From Glutamicibacter uratoxydans (lineage in GTDB: Bacteria; Actinomycetota; Actinomycetes; Actinomycetales; Micrococcaceae), in NCBI RefSeq assembly GCF_006539925.1, contig NZ_BJNY01000001.1, positions 124,001 to 188,000 of the forward strand: a DNA stretch of 64,000 nucleotides, in the 5' to 3' direction. A model generated the notes under the pieces. The model ran no database searches, was not told the origin of the DNA, and was given only the letters and a program-made list of their open reading frames with translations. A program made the translations under genes and the position numbers. Positions 16,841 to 26,140 of this stretch are shown here, piece after piece. Position 1 is the stretch's first letter. Every line of letters begins with the position of its first letter.

Positions 16841-18049
16841 ATGACTCATCGCCGCATGCCGCGACTAACCGCTTTAGCTGCATCTGTACTTCTGCCTGCG
16901 ACTTTTCTCGTTGGATGCAGCACCACCGACACACCAAATCCTGAGCCGTCTAAGACTACGCCTGCATCATCGGAAGCTTCAGTATCGAAATCGTCGGCAT
17001 CAGCCGAGCCTTCGATTGCTGACCCGTCAGCTCAGAGCTCAGAGTTTTCACTCATGGTTAGCGGCGATGTTCTGCTGCACCCGCAGCTGCTAGATGAGGC
17101 AGCTGCCGCTGCGCAAAAATCCGGTGGCAACGGTAAAGACTTTGACTTCCAACCGCTCCTGAAGGGCTTGAAGCCTTACGTGCAGGATGCCGATGTGGCG
17201 CTGTGCAATATGGAAACACCTATTGGCAAGCCTCCGTATTCCGGGTATCCAATATTTACGGTCCCAGCGCAAATTGCCAACGACCTTGCTGTGATCGGAT
17301 ATGACGGCTGTACCACGGCGTCCAACCACACAATGGATGATGGTACGCAAGGGGCTGTTCGAACCCTGGACGCCCTGCAAAGCAATGACTTGTTCACCAC
17401 GGGAAGTTACCGAAGCAAATCCGAACAGCAGGCTCCGCCAATTCTTGACTCCCACGGGGTGAAGCTTGGCATTATCGCCAGTACCTACTCACTCAACGGG
17501 ATGAAGGCAGATGCTGATTGGCGTGTTGATACCGGTGTCAACGCGGATCGACTCATCCAAAGAGCTAAGCAGGCCAGAAATGCTGGTGCGGATATCGTCG
17601 TTGCGGCCGTGCATAATGGCTCGGAATATTCCACTCGTCCCACCGCTTCACAACGCAAGCTGGGCCGCACCTTGGCCGCATCAGGCGCCTTTGACTTCAT
17701 CTATATGCACCACACCCATTCCGTCTTGCCGATTGAAAAGTACGAGGGAAAGTGGATCGTATACGGCGTCGGTAATTCCGTGGCGAAACATGCCACCCCG
17801 ACAATCTTGAATCGTGAAGGTATCAGCGTCAAAGCAACGTTCAAACAAGGCGATGAGGGATGGTCCGTTTCAAAGCTGCAGTATGTTCCTCATCAGCTAA
17901 GCAAGGCGCCAGTCAAATGGTGCGAAGTTGCTACGGAACCTACCTGCGTGCCTACAAAAGATGCGAAGGCATCACTCAAGAGGACTCAAGAAACTGTCAA
18001 TGCTTTTGGTGCTTTTGAAGACGGGCTCACTTCATGGCAACTTCCATAG
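16841..18049 (+). CDS. CapA-family metallophosphatase-like lipoprotein
   Basis: 402 aa. ATG 16841 gives a clean lipoprotein signal peptide (MTHRRMPRLTALAAS..., lipobox LVGC with C26); upstream in-frame starts only add residues. A Ser/Thr/Pro linker follows. The CapA/PgsA-like domain shows LMVSGDVLLHP, CNMETPIG, TTASNHTMDDG, VVAAVHNGSEYS and YMHHTHSVLP, the metal-binding Asp/Asn/His pattern of calcineurin-like poly-gamma-glutamate proteins. No pgsB or pgsC genes are near, so capsule synthesis should not be assumed; a surface role is likely. Confidence 0.82.
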   Translation: MTHRRMPRLTALAASVLLPATFLVGCSTTDTPNPEPSKTTPASSEASVSKSSASAEPSIADPSAQSSEFSLMVSGDVLLHPQLLDEAAAAAQKSGGNGKDFDFQPLLKGLKPYVQDADVALCNMETPIGKPPYSGYPIFTVPAQIANDLAVIGYDGCTTASNHTMDDGTQGAVRTLDALQSNDLFTTGSYRSKSEQQAPPILDSHGVKLGIIASTYSLNGMKADADWRVDTGVNADRLIQRAKQARNAGADIVVAAVHNGSEYSTRPTASQRKLGRTLAASGAFDFIYMHHTHSVLPIEKYEGKWIVYGVGNSVAKHATPTILNREGISVKATFKQGDEGWSVSKLQYVPHQLSKAPVKWCEVATEPTCVPTKDAKASLKRTQETVNAFGAFEDGLTSWQLP

Positions 18050-18070
18050 CTCTTGCTGCTAATGCTAAAT

Positions 18071-18967
18071 CTAGTCGGTTGCAATAAGTTCTTTCTTTGT
18101 GCGCCAGACATCCATCACACTCGGTTCACTTGGGACTGACGCTTGACCTGGAATTGGTTCCCAAGGACCTCCGTCGACACTGAATTCCCCACGGTAGAGG
18201 GTCGTCACAACGACTTGGAATTTGCCGGTTTCTTGGTACACATGACTGGTATCAGTTTTATCATGCAACGTGTGCTCGGGCGCTGGTTCTCCCGGGTAGT
18301 TCAATCGTCTGGTCGTGCCGTCACCATAGTTCCAGATCCATTGGACAGGAATGGCCCGAATGGAAACTTTCGATTCAGCGATATCTACTTTAAAGTACTG
18401 CTTGTTCGAAGAAGCCCAAAAATGCGTGAACCCGTTTCTGAGAGAGAAATTTGAAGGGTCGCTATTAACGCGCGAAGCCTTCAGAGGAAAAGACCTAAAT
18501 TGCTCAGTGGTGATTCTGATTACATCTACGACTTTGGTATTATTTGGAAGCTCAGTTTTCGGATCCTCCGGGCAAACGGAGAATGAACGAAGAACTGAGT
18601 CATCTTTTGCATTGATGACCTGCCGAATAATTGGCAGCGACTGATCCTTGCAAGGCTTGATGTCGGGATTCGAGTTGCACCCTGCAACTTTCTCGAATCC
18701 TGTCCTACAGGTATCGTAGTCCCTAATTTTTACTTTTTTCGGATCATTCGTGCGTTTAACTTTTTCGTCGGAAATAAAGAACGAATCGGCTTTTGGACCT
18801 CCGTCCTTGTTGCATAGCGCCCATGCGATATCAACCGATCGATGCCCGGAACTCTTTTTCTGGAAACATACGCTTTCTGCAGCTGGTTGCAACATAACTT
18901 CATTGGTCTGCGTGCCATTGTTCACGAGCATGAGACCTACGATAAATAAGGCATGGATCGTCCTCAT
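18071..18967 (-). CDS. Secreted PKD-like protein of unknown function
   Basis: 298 aa with a short N-terminal hydrophobic stretch (ALFIVGLMLVNN) that can act as a signal or anchor. The middle has six or more Cys (in ESVCFQKK, ALCNKDG, DTCRTG, GCNSN, KPCKDQ, VCPED), consistent with disulfides outside the cell. The C-terminal part reads like a PKD/Ig-type beta-sandwich (WIWNYGDGTT, then HVYQETGKFQVVVTTLYRGE). It overlaps the upstream lipoprotein gene by 4 bp, so the two are co-translated. Base composition is clearly less GC-rich than the core genes, with many AT-rich codons, suggesting acquisition. I do not recognise a named function. Confidence 0.7.
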   Translation of the reverse strand: MRTIHALFIVGLMLVNNGTQTNEVMLQPAAESVCFQKKSSGHRSVDIAWALCNKDGGPKADSFFISDEKVKRTNDPKKVKIRDYDTCRTGFEKVAGCNSNPDIKPCKDQSLPIIRQVINAKDDSVLRSFSVCPEDPKTELPNNTKVVDVIRITTEQFRSFPLKASRVNSDPSNFSLRNGFTHFWASSNKQYFKVDIAESKVSIRAIPVQWIWNYGDGTTRRLNYPGEPAPEHTLHDKTDTSHVYQETGKFQVVVTTLYRGEFSVDGGPWEPIPGQASVPSEPSVMDVWRTKKELIATD

Positions 18968-19617
18968 GACTTATTGTCCGTAACTAAAAATTCTGTCACC
19001 TTCCAACCATCATTGAACCTGACTTGGAATGTTCCATACGTTGGCGAAACTTTGGAATATTCACCAATGACCTCTTTGGGATTCTGGTAAGTCCTAAATG
19101 GTGTTGAGGTGAAAATTGTTGTTATGATTACATTTGATTTCTCGGGCTGATAGGTATCAATTATGGTGAATTTGTATTTTCCACCTACCTGCCACTCGTT
19201 GATCTTCTTACTATAATCAGCTGGATCGATGATCGAGATGGCACACTCTTTGCAGTGTCTTGATGTAACTTTCTTGATTTCCTTCGTGTCGTTGGTTTCG
19301 GACACGTAGTTGATTAAATCGACGTAGTACTTTACGAAAGCTTCAGCACCGGATGGAGAGTTCTTTTTTGCTTCATCTGGCATCTTCGGTAACGGAACGT
19401 TCTCCGCAGGGCCCTTTTCATCAGCCGGACGATATTTTGGCTTATCCTCAGTTTTCGTAGTCCCGTCTGATGATGCTGCAATCCCTGATGAAGCTGTGGG
19501 AGGCGTCGTGCTGCTTGTAGACGACGGATCTGACTCGCTCGATCCTAGAGTGCAACCTGCAAGGGCAATTGAAAAGGCTGCTACCAGTACAACATTGACA
19601 AACTTTCGGGTGTTCAT
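18964..19617 (-). CDS. DUF6318-like lipoprotein
   Basis: 217 aa. Signal peptide with lipobox LAGC (C22), then a Ser/Thr-rich low-complexity linker to about residue 60. The conserved part begins at ENVPLPKMPDEAKKN and continues with AEAFVKYYVDLINYVSETND, two Cys in SRHCKECA, and an NTF2-like alternation of strands ending GWKVTEFLVTD. This fits the actinobacterial lipoprotein family DUF6318, by recall. AT-rich like its downstream partner. The pair is probably a surface unit in which the lipoprotein anchors or cooperates with the PKD-like protein; that is inference. Confidence 0.68.
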   Translation of the reverse strand: MNTRKFVNVVLVAAFSIALAGCTLGSSESDPSSTSSTTPPTASSGIAASSDGTTKTEDKPKYRPADEKGPAENVPLPKMPDEAKKNSPSGAEAFVKYYVDLINYVSETNDTKEIKKVTSRHCKECAISIIDPADYSKKINEWQVGGKYKFTIIDTYQPEKSNVIITTIFTSTPFRTYQNPKEVIGEYSKVSPTYGTFQVRFNDGWKVTEFLVTDNKS

Positions 19618-19996
19618 TTGAACTCTCCGTCAAAGTGGGGGATGTCGTCGTTGGCGCCATCCTATGCCCGTCTTCTAGTTAATGGCAGAGGTTTATCGGA
19701 ATCTGTGGATAAGTGGCAGGCCGTCCTATATGAGTTCTAGGTCCGACGACGGCATTTCATTCGATCGACCCCAAATTGAAGTCACGTGACAGCTGGCCTA
19801 CGGGCCGAGTCATTACTGACGAGAACCTTGAAGCAAATGTTTGCGACACACCGGGTAATAAATCCGCGCTGAACTTCTTGGCGGGAATAACGTTATTCCG
19901 GCGCTTCATGCATAGTCAGAGCGTCTTCCTGCCGCAGACATGGACTATGTAAATCCTTCTGCGCAGGCAATTGACAACGATAGTGAAGGTAGAAGA
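19618..19996. other. Control region before pdxT
   Basis: About 380 bases between the start of the divergent lipoprotein gene and pdxT. GGAATAACGTTATTCC at 19884-19899 is a perfect 16-bp palindrome about 100 bp before the pdxT ATG and a candidate operator. No gene was recognised. Because pdxS is 8 kb away behind a hairpin, pdxT needs its own promoter here. Confidence 0.5.
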
Positions 19997-20608
19997 ATGT
20001 CGCTCTTTGGCGTCCTAGCCCTACAGGGGGATTTCCGCGAACACTTGGCTTCGCTCAACGAGCTTGGCAAAGTAGCGATAGCAGTGAGGACTCCAGAAGA
20101 ATTAGCCCGTGTCGACGCGCTGATCATCCCCGGCGGCGAGTCGTCGGTCATCGACCGGCTCTCCCGAAACTATGGGCTGGCCGAACCCATCAAGGAGCGC
20201 ATCGCTGCCGGTATGCCAACCTATGGTTCGTGTGCCGGAATGATCATGCTCGCAGATCGCCTTGAGAATCCGGCAGTTGCCCGCGATGGCGCGGTCCAGC
20301 AGACCTTCGGCGGCATCGATATGACGGTGCGCCGCAACGCATTCGGACGCCAAGTTGATTCCTTCGAGAACCACTTGGACTTCAATGGCGTGAACCTTGA
20401 AGCAGTCTTTATTCGCGCGCCTGAAGCCATTGAAGTGGGCCCGCAGGTTGAGGTGATCAGCAGGGTACCCGGCGTAGAGGGCGATGCACAAGGTAGAATT
20501 GTTGCAGTACGCCAAGGAAATTTGCTGGCAACCAGCTTTCACCCGGAAGTCTCCGGCAATGCTGCAATCCACGAATTTTTCATCAATATCACGCGAGGAG
20601 ACGCTTAA
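19997..20608 (+). CDS. pdxT: Pyridoxal 5'-phosphate synthase glutaminase subunit
   Basis: Glutamine-hydrolysing class I amidotransferase that feeds ammonia to PdxS (203 aa). Features are GVLALQGDFREHLASL, PGGESSVIDRL, the nucleophile in YGSCAGMIMLA, FGRQVDSFE and the catalytic His/Glu in SFHPEVSGN. ATG 19997 gives the standard N-terminus (MSLFGVLALQG) after a GAAGGTAGAAG Shine-Dalgarno region; an ATG at 19940 only adds an unconserved leader. YebC follows after 3 bp, the usual actinobacterial neighbour, so it is pdxS that is displaced. Confidence 0.95.
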   Translation: MSLFGVLALQGDFREHLASLNELGKVAIAVRTPEELARVDALIIPGGESSVIDRLSRNYGLAEPIKERIAAGMPTYGSCAGMIMLADRLENPAVARDGAVQQTFGGIDMTVRRNAFGRQVDSFENHLDFNGVNLEAVFIRAPEAIEVGPQVEVISRVPGVEGDAQGRIVAVRQGNLLATSFHPEVSGNAAIHEFFINITRGDA

Positions 20609-20611
20609 AGC

Positions 20612-21370
20612 ATGTCAGGCCACTCCAAATGGGCAACTACTAAGCACAAGAAGGCAGCCATTGACGCCAAGCGCGCCAAGGCCTTCGCGAAATTCATCAA
20701 GGGCATTGAAGTCGCAGCACGCGCAGGCGGTGCAGACCTCTCCGGCAACCCAGCACTTGAACTGGCAGTTAGCAAGGCCAAGAAGAACTCTGTGCCTGTT
20801 AACAACATCGACCGCGCCATCAAGCGCGGCGCCGGCCTGACCGGTGAAGTCGTCGACTACACCGAAATCATCTACGAAGCACGCGGCCCGCAGGGCTCGG
20901 CACTGCTGATCGAGTGCTTGACCGATAACAAGAATCGCGCCGCTTCCGAGGTCCGCGTAGGCATCACCCGCAATGGCGGCTCTGTGGCAGACCCGGGTTC
21001 GGTGAGCTACCTGTTCAACCGCCAGGGCGTTGTCCGCCTGCCAAAGGGCGAGCTGACTGAAGACGACCTGCTGATGGTCGTTCTTGATGCAGGTGCAGAT
21101 GAAATCCTGGACGAGGGCGATAACTTTGCCATCGTCTGCGAGCCAACCGACCTGCGCGCTGTAGCTAGCGCGCTGGACGAAGCCGAGATCGCCTACGAGT
21201 CGGATGAAATGGAATTCCTGCCTTCGATGAAGGTGGAGCTGGACGTCGAAGGCGCCCGCAAGTTCCTCAAGCTCTTCGACGCGCTGGAAGAACTGGACGA
21301 CGTGCAGAACGTCTACACCAACGCTGACCTGTCCGAAGAGGTCATGGCAGCCTTGGAAGGGGAGAACTAG
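20612..21370 (+). CDS. yebC: YebC/TACO1-family protein
   Basis: 252-aa member of the YebC/PmpR family, long annotated as transcriptional regulators and more recently linked to ribosome function at difficult proline stretches. The N-terminus [22 protein letters not shown] is invariant in the family. [32 protein letters not shown] and [17 protein letters not shown] follow. The acidic C-terminus ([14 protein letters not shown]) is normal. It overlaps nothing: 3 bp after pdxT and 4 bp before the TTG start of ruvC, so pdxT-yebC-ruvC form a transcript. Confidence 0.95.
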   Translation: MSGHSKWATTKHKKAAIDAKRAKAFAKFIKGIEVAARAGGADLSGNPALELAVSKAKKNSVPVNNIDRAIKRGAGLTGEVVDYTEIIYEARGPQGSALLIECLTDNKNRAASEVRVGITRNGGSVADPGSVSYLFNRQGVVRLPKGELTEDDLLMVVLDAGADEILDEGDNFAIVCEPTDLRAVASALDEAEIAYESDEMEFLPSMKVELDVEGARKFLKLFDALEELDDVQNVYTNADLSEEVMAALEGEN

Positions 21371-21374
21371 GGGT

Positions 21375-21974
21375 TTGTCCCTTCGTGTCGTGGGCGTCGA
21401 CCCCGGCCTGACCCGATGTGGTCTTGCCGTGGTCGACGTCGCTGCAAACCGCCAAGTTTCACTGGTCGACGTCACCGTCGCCGGAACCCCGCCGGGAACA
21501 CCTTTGGATGCGCGGCTGCTGACCATCGCCAACGCCATTGACGCCTGGCTCGACCAACACAAGCCGGATGTCCTGGCGCTTGAACGGGTCTTCGCCCAAG
21601 TCAACGTCTCCACTGTCATCGGCACCGCCCAGGTGACTGGAATTGTCATCACCGCAGCGGCCCGCCGAGGAATCCCGGTGGCATTGCATACTCCCACCGA
21701 GGTGAAGGCGGCGGTCACCGGCTCCGGACAGGCCACCAAGAACGCCATCGGCAAGATGGTTGCCAAGATCTGCCGGCTCGATGAGCCGCCAAAGCCAGCA
21801 GACGCCGCCGACGCGGTGGCGCTGGCAATCGCCCACGCATGGCGAGGAGCCGCGGCAGGATCCAATGCTTCGGCTTCGGCAGCCACATCTGGGGGAGCAG
21901 GACAGCTCACCGCAGCGCAACAGGCCTGGATCGCAGCTGAAGCCTCAGCAAAACACCGCGCAGCCCGACGATAA
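21375..21974 (+). CDS. ruvC: Crossover junction endodeoxyribonuclease RuvC
   Basis: Holliday-junction resolvase (199 aa). The RNase H-like active-site acidic residues are visible: Asp in [12 protein letters not shown], Glu in [10 protein letters not shown], and the Asp pair in [19 protein letters not shown] 21375 is the only start that retains the conserved [10 protein letters not shown] strand, with AGGGG just upstream. After about residue 160 there is an Ala/Ser-rich, probably disordered tail. RuvA and RuvB follow in the classical order. Confidence 0.94.
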   Translation: MSLRVVGVDPGLTRCGLAVVDVAANRQVSLVDVTVAGTPPGTPLDARLLTIANAIDAWLDQHKPDVLALERVFAQVNVSTVIGTAQVTGIVITAAARRGIPVALHTPTEVKAAVTGSGQATKNAIGKMVAKICRLDEPPKPADAADAVALAIAHAWRGAAAGSNASASAATSGGAGQLTAAQQAWIAAEASAKHRAARR

Positions 21975-22059
21975 CGCCGCGTCTCGGTCAGGGTTCATCG
22001 AAATTCGTAGTTATCTTCGATAGACTGGGCATGATCGAACATATTTCCCAAGGAGTGGC

Positions 22060-22677
22060 ATGATCAGCTCATTGACCGGCATCGTCCAAGCAGTGTCCCT
22101 GAATACCGCAGTCATCAACGTCAACGGATTCGGCATGCTGGTCAACGCCACGCCCGCCACGCTGTCGCATCTCTTCGAAGGGCGCGAAGCGACGGTCTAC
22201 ACCTCAATGGTGGTCCGTGAAGATTCGATGACGCTGTTCGGATTCGCCAGTGTCGACGAGCGGGACGTCTTCGAGGTGCTCATCGGCGTCTCGGGGATCG
22301 GACCGCGTACCGGTCTGGCGATCTTGGCCGTGCACACCCCCGAAGAGGTGCGCATTGCCGCCAACACCAAGGACACCGCGGCGTTCACCAAAGTTTCAGG
22401 CATCGGCCCGAAGGGCGCCAGCCGGATCGTGCTTGAGCTCAACGGCAAGCTGGTCCCTACCGGCGCTCCAAGTGCCAGCTCCGCCTCCAGCCCGACGTCC
22501 GTGTGGGAGCCTCAGGTCATCGAGGCGCTGACGGGCCTTGGCTGGAGCGAGAAGGACGCCACTTCAACGCTCAAGGCCCTGGAAAAGGCCGACCCGGATG
22601 TGGTGGCCACCGGCAACGTCGCGGATATCCTGCGTGCGGCCCTGCGCAGCATGTCCAGCGCCAATCGCGCCCGATAG
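22060..22677 (+). CDS. ruvA: Holliday junction DNA helicase subunit RuvA
   Basis: 205 aa. The N-terminal OB-fold starts MISSLTGIVQAVSLNTAVINVNG. The two helix-hairpin-helix motifs are GVSGIGPRTGLAIL and KVSGIGPKGASRIVLEL. After a flexible Ser/Ala/Pro linker (about residues 137-148) comes domain III (EALTGLGWSEKDATSTLKAL), which binds RuvB. The start follows AAGGAG. The 85-bp gap after ruvC may hold an internal promoter; no clear LexA box was found there. Confidence 0.95.
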   Translation: MISSLTGIVQAVSLNTAVINVNGFGMLVNATPATLSHLFEGREATVYTSMVVREDSMTLFGFASVDERDVFEVLIGVSGIGPRTGLAILAVHTPEEVRIAANTKDTAAFTKVSGIGPKGASRIVLELNGKLVPTGAPSASSASSPTSVWEPQVIEALTGLGWSEKDATSTLKALEKADPDVVATGNVADILRAALRSMSSANRAR

Positions 22678-22686
22678 GATTGCACC

Positions 22687-23736
22687 GTGTCTGATTCCAC
22701 CAAACTGACCCACGCCGGCAGCGAGCCGGAAGAACGCGCGCTGGAAGCCGCGCTGCGCCCGCGAAACCTTGATGACTTCGTCGGCCAGTCGCGTGTGCGC
22801 CAGCAGCTGGGCCTAGTTCTCGAGGCCGCGAAGATCCGCGAACGCAGCGCCGACCACGTATTGCTCTCGGGCCCTCCGGGGCTGGGAAAAACTACCCTGT
22901 CGATGATCATCGCAGCGGAGATGAACGCTCCGCTGCGCATTTCCTCCGGCCCCGCGATCCAGCATGCCGGCGACCTGGCGGCCATTCTCTCATCGCTGAC
23001 CGAGGGCGAGGTGCTCTTCCTCGATGAGATCCACCGCATGTCCCGGCCCGCCGAGGAAATGCTCTACATGGCCATGGAAGACTTCCGCGTGGATATCGTC
23101 GTGGGCAAGGGCGCAGGCGCGACAGCAATTCCGCTGGATCTGCCGCCCTTTACACTCGTCGGCGCCACCACTCGCGCCGGCCTGCTGCCCGGCCCGTTGC
23201 GCGACCGCTTCGGATTCACCGGCCACCTGGAGTTCTACACGGTTCAGGAACTTGAACTGGTGCTGCGGCGTTCAGCCATGATGCTGGACCTGCGCGTCAC
23301 CTCCGCAGCATTCACCGAAATCGCGGGACGCTCGCGGGGCACCCCGCGTATTGCCAACCGACTGCTGCGCCGTGTGCGGGACTGGGCCTTGGTGCACAAG
23401 CTTGAAGAAATCGACGACCAGTCAGCGGCCGCCGCATTGGACATGTACGAGGTTGACGCCCGCGGCCTGGACCGCCTTGACCGTTCGGTGCTTGAAGCAC
23501 TCTGTCTGAAGTTCGGTGGGGGACCGGTAGGCCTGTCAACCCTCGCCATCGCGGTGGGAGAAGAGACCGAAACCGTCGAAACCGTCGCTGAACCGTACCT
23601 GGTTCGCGAAGGACTGATGGGGCGCACCCCGCGCGGGCGAATTGCGATGCCCAGTGCTTGGCAGCACCTGGGACTGGCAATGCCCAAGGATGCGATCTTC
23701 GCCAGCGCACAAAGCTATGAAAACGATGAGGATTAG
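22687..23736 (+). CDS. ruvB: Holliday junction DNA helicase ATPase RuvB
   Basis: 349-aa AAA+ motor that drives branch migration with RuvA. Motifs are [19 protein letters not shown], Walker [10 protein letters not shown], Walker [10 protein letters not shown], sensor 1 [18 protein letters not shown] (including the arginine finger) and sensor 2 [15 protein letters not shown], then the C-terminal winged helix ending [16 protein letters not shown] start, 9 bp after ruvA. A terminator follows about 60 bp after the stop, closing the ruv transcript. Confidence 0.96.
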   Translation: MSDSTKLTHAGSEPEERALEAALRPRNLDDFVGQSRVRQQLGLVLEAAKIRERSADHVLLSGPPGLGKTTLSMIIAAEMNAPLRISSGPAIQHAGDLAAILSSLTEGEVLFLDEIHRMSRPAEEMLYMAMEDFRVDIVVGKGAGATAIPLDLPPFTLVGATTRAGLLPGPLRDRFGFTGHLEFYTVQELELVLRRSAMMLDLRVTSAAFTEIAGRSRGTPRIANRLLRRVRDWALVHKLEEIDDQSAAAALDMYEVDARGLDRLDRSVLEALCLKFGGGPVGLSTLAIAVGEETETVETVAEPYLVREGLMGRTPRGRIAMPSAWQHLGLAMPKDAIFASAQSYENDED

Positions 23737-23797
23737 GAAAGCAATCCTTCACTTCTTGCGAAAATAGTTCGCCTGCGCACCGGTAGCCATTAGACTG

Positions 23798-23852
23798 AAG
23801 ACGCCTGACCTCTGCCCGATATTGGGTGGAAACAGGCGTCTTTGCTGTTTTC
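23798..23852 (+). terminator. Terminator after ruvB
   Basis: 10-bp stem AAGACGCCTG / CAGGCGTCTT (23798-23807 with 23833-23842) around an inner GCCC/GGGT hairpin, followed by TTGCTGTTTT. Confidence 0.65.
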
Positions 23853-23919
23853 ACGCGCTTTTTGCGCGCGCAGCATCCGAATTTTTGGCAATCGCAACAA
23901 ATTGTTAGCAGGTAATTAC

Positions 23920-24342
23920 GTGAACTTCCCCGTGATCGCACAGGCCGCCGGCGGTGGCTTCAACCCTTCACTGATCTTGATGGTTGCGCTGTTCGCAGTG
24001 CTCATCCTCATGATGTTCCGCGGCCGCAAGAAGCAGGCAGCACAGCAGGAAAAGTTGAAGACCAACACCGTTCCGGGCGCCAAGGTGATGACCAACTCGG
24101 GCATCTTCGGCACCGTTGTGGGCATCGACGCTGAAGATCGCGTTCAGGTAGAGGTCGCCAACGGCGTAGTCCTCACCCTGCACCGCCAGGCAATCTCCAC
24201 CTTCCTGGACAACGAAGCGAGCGCCGCGCCTGCAGCAGCCAGCGACGCAGCAGCCCCAGCAACCGAAACTCCTGCGGGCGAAACCGCTGAAGAGACTCTT
24301 CGCCGTCTGAACGACGAGGGCAAGGACGATCGCAACGCCTAA
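23920..24342 (+). CDS. yajC: Preprotein translocase accessory subunit YajC
   Basis: 140-aa single-span membrane protein of the Sec holotranslocon. GTG 23920 gives the usual short periplasm-facing N-terminus before the transmembrane helix (SLILMVALFAVLILMMFRG, about residues 13-31). It is followed by basic RKKQ, then the conserved cytosolic fold with VMTNSGIFGTVVGI. The Ala/Glu-rich C-terminal tail is typical of actinobacteria. An upstream ATG at 23842 falls in the terminator region and was rejected. secD and secF follow. Confidence 0.9.
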   Translation: MNFPVIAQAAGGGFNPSLILMVALFAVLILMMFRGRKKQAAQQEKLKTNTVPGAKVMTNSGIFGTVVGIDAEDRVQVEVANGVVLTLHRQAISTFLDNEASAAPAAASDAAAPATETPAGETAEETLRRLNDEGKDDRNA

Positions 24343-24400
24343 ATCAGGCAGAATCGCGGCGGCCGCTACCACGGACCGCCTAGACGAGAAAGCACATTAG

Positions 24401-26140
24401 ATGTCATCAATCAGACCTGTTAAGCAGGCACGCAAAGCGCTGCTGTGGCTGCTCGTGGTCGTCATCATCGCATCGGGCGTGTTGGTCGGCGGTGTCATGG
24501 CAAGCAAAACCAGCTTCGCACCGAAGCTGGCGCTTGACCTCGAAGGCGGCACCCAGATGATTCTGGCTCCGCGCGTTCAGGGCAACGAGTCGATCACCCA
24601 GGAACAGCTCGACCAAGCGGTGGAAATCATCCGCCAGCGCGTCGACGGCGCAGGCGTGACCGAATCCGAGATCACCACCCAGTCCGGACGCAACGTTGTG
24701 GTCTCCATGCCAGGCGTGCCGTCCCAGGAAACCCGCGACCTGATCCAGGCCTCCGCAAATATGGAATTCCGCCCGGTGCTGATCGCCGGTCCATACGACG
24801 CAGTGCCCAAGGACCAGCGCACTCCCGAGAAGGACGTTCCGAAGCCGACCGCCAAGCCGGACAACCCTTCGGACACCAACTGGATCACCCCGGAGCTGTA
24901 CAAGCAGTTCGAGGCTTATGACTGCACCGCGGAGGAGAAGGACACTTCTTCTACCGACCACGACCCGGCCAAGCCGATGATCTCCTGCGACAAGCGCGTC
25001 GGTGCCAAGTACATCCTCGGCCCACGCGAAATCCCGGGCGACCAGATTTCCAACGCCTACGCCCAGCTGGCGCGAGGCGTCAACGGATCGGTCACCGGCG
25101 AATGGGTAGTCGTGATCGAGTTCGATTCCGAAGGCAGCAAGACCTTCGCGAACACCACCCAGCGCCTGATCTCGCTGCAGGGTTCGCGCAACCAGTTCGC
25201 CATCGTACTGGATGGAAAGACCATTTCCGCGCCGACCACCAACGCGGTGATCTCCGACGGCCGTCCGCAGATCTCCGGCGGCTTCACTCAGGAAAGCGCC
25301 CAGGCGCTGGCCGAACAGCTGAAGTACGGCGCACTGCCGATCAGCTTCGACATCCAGTCCGAACAGCAGGTTTCGGCAACCCTTGGCGCCGACCAGCTCA
25401 AGGCCGGCCTGATCGCAGGCCTCATCGGTCTGATCGCGGTGTTCATCTACTCGATCTTCCAGTACCGCGCACTGGGCTTTGTCACCATCGCCTCGCTGAT
25501 CGCCTCCGGATTCCTGACCTACCTGGCCCTCGTGCTGCTGGGCTGGGGCATGAACTACCGATTGTCGCTGGCAGGCGTGGCAGGTCTGATTGTTTCAATT
25601 GGCCTGATCGCCGACTCCTTCATCGTGTACTTCGAACGCGTGCGCGATGAGCTGCGCGACGGCCGGCCGCTGGCCAGCGCCATCGACGTGGGCTGGAGCC
25701 GCGCCAAGCGCACCATTCTGGCGTCCAAGGCAGTGAACCTGCTGGCCGCCATCGTGCTGTACATCGTGGCTGTGGGCAACGTCCGCGGCTTCGCCTTCAC
25801 CCTGGGCCTGACCGCAATCATCGACTTGATCGTCGTCTACGGCCTGACCCACCCGACCCTGGTGATGCTTTCGCGCACCCGCTTCTTCGCCGACGGCCAC
25901 CGCTTCTCCGGCCTTGACCCGTCGCTGCTCGGCGCGGTGCCGCTGTACCGCGGCGCAGGACGCGTCCGCCACTTCAACGAAAACGCTGAAGTGAACCGCG
26001 GCAAGAAGAACCAGAAGGCCAGCGGCGAAGCTGCCAAGCGCATGACCATTGCCGAGCGCCGGCGCGCCGAAGCCCAGGCATCGTCGCATGCTGGATCGAC
26101 TGCAGCGAAGGACTCGGCATCGAAGGAGAGCAATGAATAA
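24401..26140 (+). CDS. secD: Protein translocase subunit SecD
   Basis: 579-aa RND-family membrane protein that uses the proton gradient to pull exported proteins across the membrane. First transmembrane helix at about residues 12-32, then LDLEGGTQMIL, the SecD signature. A large extracytoplasmic domain (with an actinobacterial Pro/Lys/Asp-rich insert around residues 135-170) runs to about 335. Five further helices begin at GLIAGLIGLIAVFIYSIFQYR. The cytosolic tail (from about 530) is basic and Ala-rich. The secF start overlaps its end by 8 bp. Confidence 0.95.
   Translation: MSSIRPVKQARKALLWLLVVVIIASGVLVGGVMASKTSFAPKLALDLEGGTQMILAPRVQGNESITQEQLDQAVEIIRQRVDGAGVTESEITTQSGRNVVVSMPGVPSQETRDLIQASANMEFRPVLIAGPYDAVPKDQRTPEKDVPKPTAKPDNPSDTNWITPELYKQFEAYDCTAEEKDTSSTDHDPAKPMISCDKRVGAKYILGPREIPGDQISNAYAQLARGVNGSVTGEWVVVIEFDSEGSKTFANTTQRLISLQGSRNQFAIVLDGKTISAPTTNAVISDGRPQISGGFTQESAQALAEQLKYGALPISFDIQSEQQVSATLGADQLKAGLIAGLIGLIAVFIYSIFQYRALGFVTIASLIASGFLTYLALVLLGWGMNYRLSLAGVAGLIVSIGLIADSFIVYFERVRDELRDGRPLASAIDVGWSRAKRTILASKAVNLLAAIVLYIVAVGNVRGFAFTLGLTAIIDLIVVYGLTHPTLVMLSRTRFFADGHRFSGLDPSLLGAVPLYRGAGRVRHFNENAEVNRGKKNQKASGEAAKRMTIAERRRAEAQASSHAGSTAAKDSASKESNE

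Noticed and set aside
21975-22059. LexA (SOS) box before ruvA
   Set aside because: TCGAAC occurs at about 22036-22041, but the mirrored half GTTCGA is missing at the right spacing.
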